Origin: Bacillota bacterium
Lineage (GTDB): Bacteria; Bacillota; Clostridia; Oscillospirales; Ruminococcaceae
Direction of reading: 5' to 3'
Assembly: GCA_029550985.1 (NCBI GenBank)
Contig: JAKPGH010000159.1
Coordinates: forward strand, 1 to 14,745
Length of the DNA stretch: 14,745 bases
Shown here: in pieces, positions 1 through 5,535 of the stretch
Layout: every line of letters begins with the position of its first letter
Position numbering within the stretch: the stretch's first letter is position 1
Made by a program: the position numbers and the translations under genes
Notes under the pieces: model-generated
The model's input: only the letters and a program-made list of their open reading frames with translations
Database searches by the model: none
Told to the model about the DNA's origin: nothing

Positions 1-150
1 AACGCCAATTACAAATCTAGTAGTTGGCGTTATAATTATATAGTCGATATGTTCCCGACTACCGATAGTGCCAAAAACGCAGTGGATATGTTTCCGAGAA
101 CAGGCAACGTCAAATGCCATTCATTCTATACTCTCAGCCCAGTCTGTTAG
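1..150 (+). pseudogene. Possible C-terminal remnant of an RlmD/TrmA-family RNA uridine methyltransferase
   Basis: Frame 1 is open from the window edge to a TAG at 148-150. It contains the phrase VDMFP twice, as VDMFPTT (from 43) and VDMFPRTGNVKC (from 82), exactly 39 bases apart. The sequence DMFPxTxHVExV is the usual C-terminal signature of RlmD/TrmA-type SAM-dependent uracil-5 methyltransferases, where it occurs once. The second copy continues recognisably (GNVKC), but the residues after it do not match the family end. I see no catalytic domain because the window begins here. This may be the tail of a real gene, a decayed fragment, or a recombination scar between two paralogues. The assignment rests on one short motif and is tentative. 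Confidence 0.35.
43..114 (+). repeat. Imperfect in-frame tandem duplication, 39-base period
   Basis: Two copies begin at 43 (gtcgatatgttcccga) and 82 (gtggatatgtttccga). About two thirds of the first 33 bases are identical and reading frame is kept, giving the doubled VDMFPxT motif of the putative methyltransferase tail. Confidence 0.5.
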
Positions 151-330
151 TGGAGACAAGTCCAAATGCTTGATTTTGCAGGTGATAGAGCGATTTAGAT
201 GTATAGTCTGACGTGTGGTCGGGATAGATGTTAGAGATCGCCAGTGGTCAATTTGAATTTCGATTTGCTGCGAGGGGAAAGCTTATGCGATATAATAATT
301 CATATTACATCAATCTGAATATTTCTTTTA
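151..330. other. AT-rich non-coding stretch
   Basis: No start codon with a ribosome binding site and no open frame of useful length was found on either strand between the methyltransferase-like tail and the terminator of the oxalate decarboxylase gene. It may be decayed coding sequence, but nothing recognisable remains. Confidence 0.4.
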
Positions 331-376
331 TCAAAAAACACCTCCAAATGACAGAATGACATCTATCATTGGAGGT
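331..376 (-). terminator. Rho-independent terminator of the oxalate decarboxylase gene
   Basis: Read on the minus strand, an ACCTCCAA/TTGGAGGT stem (369-376 with 340-347) is extended by three more pairs around a bulge and is followed by GTTTTTTGA (339-331). It lies about 50 bases beyond the stop at 424-426 but over 200 bases beyond the premature stop at 584. That position supports the downstream stop as the ancestral gene end. Confidence 0.7.
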
Positions 377-423
377 ATATAGCTATTCATCTTTATCTAA
401 AAAGATTATTTAGGGGAAGTAGT

Positions 424-608
424 TTAGATAGAAAAGTTTTTGTCGTCGGGATCGGCAGGTGCTTTATAATTAAAATCCTTAAAGTAGCAGACGTTTTGTG
501 GTGTGTTTTGAGCATGCGGAAATTCGAAGTTTTTGTATTTCACCACAGGATTCCTATCCTTGCGTATAGAATCAAGGAAATCATCAGGAAAGTTTAATAT
601 GGATTTTT
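424..608 (-). pseudogene. oxdC: Out-of-frame C-terminal tail of the oxalate decarboxylase
   Basis: Removing one T from the TTTTT run at 604-608 (AAAAA on the coding strand) restores a continuous frame to the TAA at 424-426. It adds FPDDFLDSIRKDRNPVVKYK and about 35 further residues ending in DDKNFSI, giving a 433-residue protein. The DDFLDSIRKDRNPVVK segment resembles the C-terminal KDFTDVLSKEKHPVVK of B. subtilis OxdC, so this is authentic gene sequence. The cause could be a sequencing or assembly error in the homopolymer, a phase-variable tract, or a recent inactivating mutation. Both metal-binding cupins lie before the break, so the truncated protein might still fold. Confidence 0.75.
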
Positions 609-1726
609 GATTTTACTACTTCACGCGGAGTCATTGCAATCCATTGGGCAAGCGATACATCGGCAAAATGATTGCTGTTAAAGACCTCAAGAAATTGCAG
701 AGGCTCATCGCCAATGTTTTGTACATAATGGAAGCCGCCTACCGGGACATATCCTACATCTCCGGGACCATAATTAAAAGTACGGGCTTTAGGACCCGGC
801 ATAAACACTGTCATTCTTGCCTTGCCCTTAATATAATATTGAAATTCGTCCTGGTTGGTATGCCAATGTATCTCCCTCATAGCACCTGGCTCTACTGTAA
901 CGAGAGCTGCTGCTACAGTTTCGCAGGCGGGGAAATTGCGATTGTCAAGAATTTGTATGGTTCCTCCGTCGCCTTTGATTGGCTGTACCTTGCAAAGCTC
1001 ATGCTTATATGAATTAGGAACTTTCCCTGTAGGAGAATCTACGGTCTGGGATTCTAAGGTTCCGGGGTCGCCACCGTCCGTAATATACACCTCTTTTTTA
1101 GGGATGCATTTAAAGGTTTCCTCCGGCACTCCGAAGTTTGCCGATAGAACATCCATGGGCATATGGGCGAACAGTTCTGAAATAGAGAAGGTATTGTGCT
1201 CTGAGTAATCTCCTTTATCAAAGAACATTAAAAATTCGCAACCCTCATGAAGACCTTGGATGCTGTGAGGAATATTTTTAGGGAAAATCCAGCCTTCGCC
1301 AGGATAAATATCGGCTACAAAGTTTCTTCCCATTTCATCCACAGCAGTAATGCGGCAGGCTCCTACCAGAAGAAATCCCCACTCTGATTGCTGGTGGGAA
1401 TGCATTTCCCTTACACCTGGGGAAAGATTCATGTTCACGACGGCAAATGTTTTTGAGACAGGGAGCTCACGCGATGTAATTTCCCTTGACCATCCTCCTG
1501 GTCTGAGTATCATGTTTGTATCTGAAAATGAAAATTTCAGGTTCGGGATGAGACCAACATCTGTGGCCGGCGGAACTAACATATCAGGATTTTCTTTATC
1601 ACGACTTAAATTTCTCGGGCCAAGATCAAGAGCACCACAGCCATCTGATCGTATGGGCTCTGGACGATTGGCTTCCTTTAATTGGTCAAGTTTCTCTTGC
1701 AATCTTTTTTGTAAAATTCTTTCCAT
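584..1726 (-). CDS. oxdC: Oxalate decarboxylase, bicupin (main frame, C-terminus lost by frameshift)
   Basis: Predicted Mn-dependent decarboxylation of oxalate to formate and CO2. Two cupin domains are visible. The first has Arg plus HSHxxxE and a later His in FPKNIPHSIQ. The second has REIHWHTNQDE and a later His in GGFHYV, so both metal sites are complete. The lid segment reads SEHNT, matching SENST of the Bacillus subtilis enzyme and keeping the Glu needed for decarboxylase rather than oxidase activity. Phrases such as NPDMLVPP, KFSFSDT and GKARMTVF are nearly identical to known OxdC. I chose the ATG at 1726 (MERILQKRLQ), with AAAGGAT upstream at a rather long spacing; the frame stays open to 1828. 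The frame ends early after KIHIKLS; the rest of the C-terminus lies one frame away. Codon use is AT-rich compared with the genes after 3053. Confidence 0.9.
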   Translation of the reverse strand: MERILQKRLQEKLDQLKEANRPEPIRSDGCGALDLGPRNLSRDKENPDMLVPPATDVGLIPNLKFSFSDTNMILRPGGWSREITSRELPVSKTFAVVNMNLSPGVREMHSHQQSEWGFLLVGACRITAVDEMGRNFVADIYPGEGWIFPKNIPHSIQGLHEGCEFLMFFDKGDYSEHNTFSISELFAHMPMDVLSANFGVPEETFKCIPKKEVYITDGGDPGTLESQTVDSPTGKVPNSYKHELCKVQPIKGDGGTIQILDNRNFPACETVAAALVTVEPGAMREIHWHTNQDEFQYYIKGKARMTVFMPGPKARTFNYGPGDVGYVPVGGFHYVQNIGDEPLQFLEVFNSNHFADVSLAQWIAMTPREVVKSKIHIKLS

Positions 1727-2148
1727 AATATAGTACAAACATCCTTTCTGTATATGACATCCTTTTTGTATTAACGTATTTTTTCTTATTGGTATCAGAT
1801 TATTCAAAGGATCAATATCAACAGGCACTCCAAGCCTCTTATCCCATGTCTGCGTTTAGTGCATGGACTATATAAGTAGGGTTTTTGTATGCGGAGTAGA
1901 ACACTTGTATCGATCAGGAAGGATATTTCATGTGCGTGGTATTGATATCAAGAGCAAATGTTGAATGAAAATCGTGAAATAGAGTCAAATTTCAGTTTAT
2001 TGATAAACCCTTTAACGATAGTGTGAACTACCCTTCCCCTCCTTTTACTAACCTGCAAAACGCGGTTCTGTAAGAAATTCATGTAGAAAATATCGCACCA
2101 AGTAAAGACTTAATGCCTCGTTTACGCCTATGCGGCCATAATAAACAT
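1727..2148. other. Intergenic region upstream of oxdC
   Basis: AT-rich region without a convincing gene. On the oxdC coding strand there are two copies of AAAGGATGT just before the ATG; the nearer one may serve as the ribosome binding site. I found no -35/-10 pair good enough to call. Purine-rich stretches near 2031-2050 look like a Shine-Dalgarno on the minus strand but no start codon follows at a useful distance. Confidence 0.4.
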
Positions 2149-2167
2149 CCCCCGGCATAGCCGGGGG
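2149..2167. repeat. Right-end hairpin of the IS200/IS605 element
   Basis: Perfect 8-bp stem CCCCCGGC/GCCGGGGG with a three-base loop, downstream of tnpA. It may double as the tnpA transcription terminator, since ATGTTTATT follows on the minus strand. Confidence 0.65.
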
Positions 2168-2247
2168 TATTTCATATGCGGGCAAAGCCCTTTATTCCTC
2201 GCATACACGTCAAACGTGTAATACGGTCTGCCAGTTGCGCAAAGCTG

Positions 2248-2709
2248 TTACTTGCTGCCCGTAAACGGGCCAACTTCACTCATTGTTAATTGTTCCCCTA
2301 GCTGATCTTCTTTAAGTTGATTTTTGATATACTCCGCAATTCGGCTGGTGTTTTTTCCGGCTGTATCTACATAATATCCTCTACACCAAAACTCTCGACT
2401 TCTATACTTATACTTCAACTCGCCGAATTGCTCATATAGCATGGTGCTGCTTTTCCCTTTAAGATAGCCCATAAAACTTGATACTGCTATTTTTGGCGGT
2501 ATCTCTACCAGCATATGTATGTGGTCGGGGCATACTTCGGCTTCTACTATCTTTACACCCTTCCATTCACATAACTGCCTGAGTATTCTGCCTACTTCTA
2601 ATCTCTTCTCCTTGTAAAATGCTTTTCTCCGATACTTCGGGGCAAATACTATATGATATTTGCAATTCCATTTCGTGTGAGATAAACTGTTAATGTCGTT
2701 CAGACCCAT
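2248..2709 (-). CDS. tnpA: IS200/IS605-family transposase TnpA (Y1 HUH)
   Basis: A 153-residue single-strand DNA transposase that cuts and joins the element ends as a dimer. The opening LSHTKWNCKYHIVFAPKYRR is the family hallmark. The HUH metal-binding motif is in CPDHIHMLVEIPP, and the nucleophilic Tyr is expected in the helix RIAEYIKNQL after FWCRGYYVDTAG. Length is normal and no truncation or frameshift is visible, so the gene appears intact. The ATG at 2709 is preceded by AAAGGGAGG eight bases upstream; that site is buried in a leader hairpin (2719-2776). The element is solo, without the RNA-guided nuclease tnpB or an omega RNA. Confidence 0.95.
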   Translation of the reverse strand: MGLNDINSLSHTKWNCKYHIVFAPKYRRKAFYKEKRLEVGRILRQLCEWKGVKIVEAEVCPDHIHMLVEIPPKIAVSSFMGYLKGKSSTMLYEQFGELKYKYRSREFWCRGYYVDTAGKNTSRIAEYIKNQLKEDQLGEQLTMSEVGPFTGSK

Positions 2710-2717
2710 CTGAATGT

Positions 2718-2776
2718 CCTCCCTTTGCTATTTCTTGTGCAGTTGGCAGACCGCACTTCTATTCTAGCAAAGGGAG
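2718..2776 (-). promoter_or_regulatory. tnpA leader hairpin sequestering the ribosome binding site
   Basis: A perfect 12-bp inverted repeat, CTCCCTTTGCTA (2719-2730) with TAGCAAAGGGAG (2765-2776), encloses a smaller GTGC/GCAC hairpin. In the tnpA transcript one arm contains all but one base of the AAAGGGAGG Shine-Dalgarno, so folding would block translation. On the plus strand the right arm is followed by TTTTTATT, so it can also act as a terminator in the opposite direction. IS200 is known to use a comparable leader to limit transposase synthesis. Confidence 0.75.
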
Positions 2777-2813
2777 TTTTTATTGTCTTTCTCATCGGCA
2801 AAAGCCTCTTTTG

Positions 2814-2836
2814 AACCACTCGCCTAGCGAGTGGTT
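2814..2836. repeat. Left-end hairpin of the IS200/IS605 element
   Basis: Perfect 10-bp stem AACCACTCGC/GCGAGTGGTT with loop CTA, upstream of tnpA and its leader hairpin. The flank on the plus strand reads TTTTAC. Confidence 0.65.
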
Positions 2837-2851
2837 TTACTAGACAACAAG

Positions 2852-2890
2852 AACAGGAGACTGGGCAAAAAAGCACCGTCTCCTGTTTTC
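2852..2890 (+). terminator. Terminator-like hairpin outside the IS element
   Basis: AACAGGAGAC (2852-2861) pairs with GTCTCCTGTT (2878-2887) in a perfect 10-bp stem followed by TTC. No intact plus-strand gene lies upstream within the window, so it may be left over from a gene lost at this junction. Confidence 0.5.
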
Positions 2891-2929
2891 AGCTTTAACG
2901 GAAAAAACAAAATCCACGGGTTGAGAAGG

Positions 2930-2956
2930 CAGTCTTTGGAAAGATTGTCGTTTTTT
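2930..2956 (+). terminator. Second terminator-like hairpin ahead of the ZIP gene
   Basis: CAGTCTTT (2930-2937) pairs with AAAGATTG (2940-2947; one G-T pair, tight loop), with TTTTTT at 2951-2956. It could insulate the transporter gene from upstream transcription or act as an attenuator in its leader. Confidence 0.45.
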
Positions 2957-3052
2957 ACTGTTCTTAGGTTTTTGAGACGGTATTTAGGAATAGTAAAATA
3001 GGAAAAATTGTGCTATGATGTTCTCAAAATCCCCCGGAAAGGTGTGTTTGGG

Positions 3053-3859
3053 ATGCAAGCTTTGTTAAATCTTCATCCGGTAGCTTTGGCCGGCCTGGCG
3101 GGGCTGTTTACCTGGGGCATGACAGCCGTTGGCGCAGGGCTGGTGTTCTTCTTCAAAGCGCTGGACAAACGGATCACCAACCTGATGCTGGGCTTTGCCG
3201 CCGGCGTGATGATTGCCGCCAGTTTCTGGTCGCTGTTGGCCCCCGCCATCGAACTTTCGGAGGATATGGGCTTTTTCTCCTTTGTCCCCGCATTGTTGGG
3301 ATTTTTGTTCGGCGGGCTCTTTTTGTGGGGACTGGATAAGGTGATTCCTCACCTGCATCTGGGCTTTCCCGACGAGAAATCGGAAGGCGGCGCCACTGCC
3401 TCCCACACCCGTACCTTTCTGTTGATGCTGGCCATCACCCTTCACAATATTCCCGAAGGCTTGGCGGTAGGCGTTGCCTTTGGCGCCACCGACGGCAGCA
3501 AATCGGTTCTGGTGTCCGCCATGGTTCTGGCGTTGGGCATCGGCCTTCAAAACTTTCCGGAAGGTGCTGCGGTTTCCATCCCCATGAGAGGCATGGGATA
3601 TACCCGGGCCAAGAGCTTTTACTACGGGCAGCTTTCCGCCGTGGTGGAGCCGATTTCCGCCCTTTTGGGAGCCTGGCTGGTCACCTTCATCACCCCGGTT
3701 CTCCCCTATGCGCTGTCCTTTGCCGCCGGAGCCATGATTTTCGTGGTGGTGGAGGAATTGATTCCCGAATCCCAGGTTGGGGACGGCTCCGACCTTTCGG
3801 CGTTGGGCACCATGGCGGGATTTGCGCTGATGATGGTGCTGGATGTGGCTCTCGGTTGA
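3053..3859 (+). CDS. ZIP-family (GufA-like) divalent metal transporter
   Basis: A 268-residue inner-membrane protein predicted to move zinc or related divalent metals into the cytoplasm. About eight hydrophobic segments are visible. The metal-binding TM4 and TM5 signatures are present as TLHNIPEGLAVG and GLQNFPEGAAVS; the second has Gln where some family members have His, as is common in the GufA branch. An intracellular loop with HLHLGFPDEKSEGG follows TM3 and is a weak His-containing metal loop. I chose the ATG at 3053, with GGAAAGG ten bases upstream, over the in-frame TTG at 3008 because the extension (CYDVLKIPRKGVFG) is not family-like. The gene stands alone between terminator hairpins. 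TGCTATGAT at 3011-3019 could be an extended -10, but no good -35 accompanies it. Substrate specificity cannot be read from the sequence. Confidence 0.9.
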   Translation: MQALLNLHPVALAGLAGLFTWGMTAVGAGLVFFFKALDKRITNLMLGFAAGVMIAASFWSLLAPAIELSEDMGFFSFVPALLGFLFGGLFLWGLDKVIPHLHLGFPDEKSEGGATASHTRTFLLMLAITLHNIPEGLAVGVAFGATDGSKSVLVSAMVLALGIGLQNFPEGAAVSIPMRGMGYTRAKSFYYGQLSAVVEPISALLGAWLVTFITPVLPYALSFAAGAMIFVVVEELIPESQVGDGSDLSALGTMAGFALMMVLDVALG

Positions 3860-3933
3860 GCAAGTCCTGAGCGCAGATTTCCGGAAAACTGGTTTATCCT
3901 TCAACATTGAACTCATAACTAGGCTTATCCGCA

Positions 3934-3973
3934 AGCAAACGCTCCGACTGCAACAGGCAGCGGAGCGTTTGTT
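3934..3973. terminator. Hairpin between convergent genes, probable bidirectional terminator
   Basis: CAAACGCTCCG (3936-3946) and CGGAGCGTTTG (3961-3971) form a perfect 11-bp stem, extendable by two pairs. The T-tract on the plus side is interrupted (TTTGTTC). It lies between the ends of the ZIP gene and the zinc-ribbon gene. Confidence 0.6.
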
Positions 3974-4001
3974 CATGCTTCAAGAATATGCTGGATTTCG
4001 C

Positions 4002-4424
4002 CTACACCTTGCGGATAAAAGACGTGCGGCAGGTGCTGCAGGTAATTTCAATTTTCCCTTTACCTTTGGGCACCCGAAGATACTGGCCGCAGGAGGGGCA
4101 TTTGAGATAGCGGTACACCTTCCGGTCCCGAAAGCGGCTGCGCAGGATGCGGAAGCGTGCCTTTCCCTTGTGGGCCAAGGAAAGAAACTTTTGGTTCTCC
4201 CGGCTGCGGGCCGCGTAATTGCGGGAAAACATCCGCCAGAACGCGTAAATCAGGCCGGCATAATACAGCAGAAACAGCCAAGGCAGACGGAACAATTGGG
4301 CGATAAATGAACAGAGCAGTGCTACAGCCAGCAGCAGGATGGAGAGCTGATCCACCCCATACCGCCCCTGAAACAGCCGATACAGGGCTGTCATCACTCT
4401 TTGCGTCCACATTTGCCAGCGCAT
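4002..4424 (-). CDS. Small membrane protein with C-terminal zinc ribbon, function unknown
   Basis: A 140-residue protein. Residues about 25-65 hold two adjacent hydrophobic segments (LSILLLAVALLCSFIAQLF and LPWLFLLYYAGLIYAFW), so it should be anchored as a hairpin in the membrane. A basic linker rich in Arg and Lys follows, then a zinc ribbon of the form CPSC-x17-CSTC at the very C-terminus, likely cytoplasmic. The ATG at 4424 is chosen because AAGAGGTG lies eight bases upstream; the frame is open further upstream but overlaps the preceding gene. It follows the Spo0A-like gene by about 50 bases on the same strand, so the two are probably co-transcribed. I do not recognise a named family. A zinc-ribbon membrane protein could bind nucleic acid or a partner protein at the membrane, but that is a guess. 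Confidence 0.8.
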   Translation of the reverse strand: MRWQMWTQRVMTALYRLFQGRYGVDQLSILLLAVALLCSFIAQLFRLPWLFLLYYAGLIYAFWRMFSRNYAARSRENQKFLSLAHKGKARFRILRSRFRDRKVYRYLKCPSCGQYLRVPKGKGKIEITCSTCRTSFIRKV

Positions 4425-4474
4425 CGGCAAGACACCTCTTATTTTGATAGTTTCGAGCAGCGCAACAGGAAGCC

Positions 4475-5239
4475 TTAACGGATTGTATTGGAAACCATGT
4501 GCTGCTTTTCGTGCAGAATCTCCCGCAGACGTTCGCAAATGGAGGATAACAGCTTTCCGTTGCTGGGAGGCTTTTGGCCATCATTCAATCCCAACAGTTG
4601 CAGGAGGGTTCGTTTATTTTCCTGTTCCCACGCGTGGCGAATGGCATCCCGAATATTCTTCTCCACCCGAATGGGCGTGGTGGATTGCTTTCTCGCCACA
4701 TAAGGATACACTTTTTTGGTAAGGGACTTGTGGGCAACGTCGCTGTCCTGATAGAGCAGCTGCACGCATTCCACAATGCAGCTGTAGCCCCGGTGTTTGG
4801 GCGAAAAGCCGCAATCCCGCAACAGGCGCGCAAGCTCCGGGAACAGCTTTTCCTGCTGGTCCATGTTGCGGTAAAGGGAGTACAGATTCATAATGCAATC
4901 CGCGATACTCATCTCACTCATGCTCTTTTCAAAGACGTACATGGCGCCCTTGCGCAAAAAGAGCTGTTCCCAGCCGGGCGTGCGGTATTCCAGGCAGACG
5001 AACGTGGCCGGGCGCTGAGGAAGCTGCAGCTCCGAAAGGTAGTTAAGCATCCAGGCAGCCCGGTCGCCGAAAGCCGCCTCGATGAGCAAAATATTGGGCT
5101 GCACCGAAAGCAGTTTGCTCAACACATCCTGGGTGTTGTAAAACGAGTGCTTTGCATGAATATTGTCATCGCGAAACGCTTTTTCGTAGAACTTAAAAAG
5201 TTCGGGATTGTCCGTAATAATCAACGCTGTCAGCGACAC
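4475..5239 (-). CDS. Spo0A-like regulator with degenerate receiver domain
   Basis: A 254-residue predicted DNA-binding protein. Residues about 5-115 resemble a response-regulator receiver, and about 135-245 match the Spo0A C-terminal domain, including the recognition-helix region TTPIRVEKNIRDAIRHAWE against TTASRVERAIRHAIEVAW in Spo0A. The receiver is degenerate. One of the two N-terminal acidic residues remains (D10); the phospho-acceptor Asp is replaced by Glu (E54 in LLIEAAFGD); the signature Lys seems kept (K105, FEKSMS). It is therefore probably not switched by phosphorelay; constitutive activity or another signal is likely. The start is GTG at 5239, with AGGAGG six bases upstream. The true master regulator spo0A normally lies beside spoIVB, which is not here, so this looks like a paralogue. 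A palindrome at 5267-5283 lies just upstream. Confidence 0.85.
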   Translation of the reverse strand: MSLTALIITDNPELFKFYEKAFRDDNIHAKHSFYNTQDVLSKLLSVQPNILLIEAAFGDRAAWMLNYLSELQLPQRPATFVCLEYRTPGWEQLFLRKGAMYVFEKSMSEMSIADCIMNLYSLYRNMDQQEKLFPELARLLRDCGFSPKHRGYSCIVECVQLLYQDSDVAHKSLTKKVYPYVARKQSTTPIRVEKNIRDAIRHAWEQENKRTLLQLLGLNDGQKPPSNGKLLSSICERLREILHEKQHMVSNTIR

Positions 5240-5266
5240 AAAAATCCTCCTGATTCGAGCCGTTAC

Positions 5267-5283
5267 TCACATACGGTATGTGA
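5267..5283. promoter_or_regulatory. Perfect 17-base palindrome, candidate operator of the Spo0A-like gene
   Basis: TCACATAC-G-GTATGTGA has 8-bp arms around one central base and ends 27 bases before the GTG start of the Spo0A-like gene, upstream of its ribosome binding site. It is too tight for an RNA hairpin and has the look of a dimeric protein binding site. It does not match the 0A box (TGTCGAA). On the minus strand a TTGACA at 5348-5343 could be a -35, but the -10 is poor at standard spacing. Confidence 0.45.
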
Positions 5284-5471
5284 CAGGGAAACCGGATAGA
5301 CTCTTGCATTATTCCATGATGTCAGATAGTTTTAATAGGTTATGTCAAATCATGTAACGAGGCGCGTTTGCGTTGGGACCAGATGCGTAGAATTCGCCAC
5401 AAAAAACACAATCCCCTTATTTGGTTTCAGCTACCAGATGCCATCCACCAATTAAGAGGATAAGTAGGTAT

Positions 5472-5514
5472 TGGTTTGTAAAAGTCCCCCGTTCCGGGGA
5501 GAACAGGGGACTTT
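5472..5514 (-). terminator. Rho-independent terminator after tsf
   Basis: On the minus strand AAAGTCCCC (5514-5506) pairs with GGGGACTTT (5489-5481), followed by TTTTACAAACC. It lies about 20 bases beyond the tsf stop and ends the rpsB-tsf operon. Confidence 0.8.
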
Positions 5515-5535
5515 CAAACGGGCATACGGTTTTGC

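Larger units (their letters stand above)
2149..2836 (-). mobile_element. Solo IS200/IS605-family insertion element (tnpA only)
   Basis: A Y1-transposase gene is bracketed by two compact hairpins of the kind that mark IS200/IS605 ends. One is CCCCCGGC-ATA-GCCGGGGG at 2149-2167. The other is a 10-bp stem with loop CTA at 2814-2836. There are no terminal inverted repeats or target duplications, as expected for single-strand, TnpA-driven transposition. No tnpB is present. The exact cleavage points lie a few bases outside the hairpins and cannot be fixed without an empty site. Confidence 0.75.

Noticed and set aside
1..31. Inverted repeat AACGCCAA/TTGGCGTT at the window edge
   Set aside because: Only eight pairs, inside an open frame and cut by the window start; no associated T-run or element end, so chance is plausible.
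3065..3976. Minus-strand frame of 303 codons
   Set aside because: Antisense to the ZIP transporter; composition is typical of a GC-rich shadow frame.
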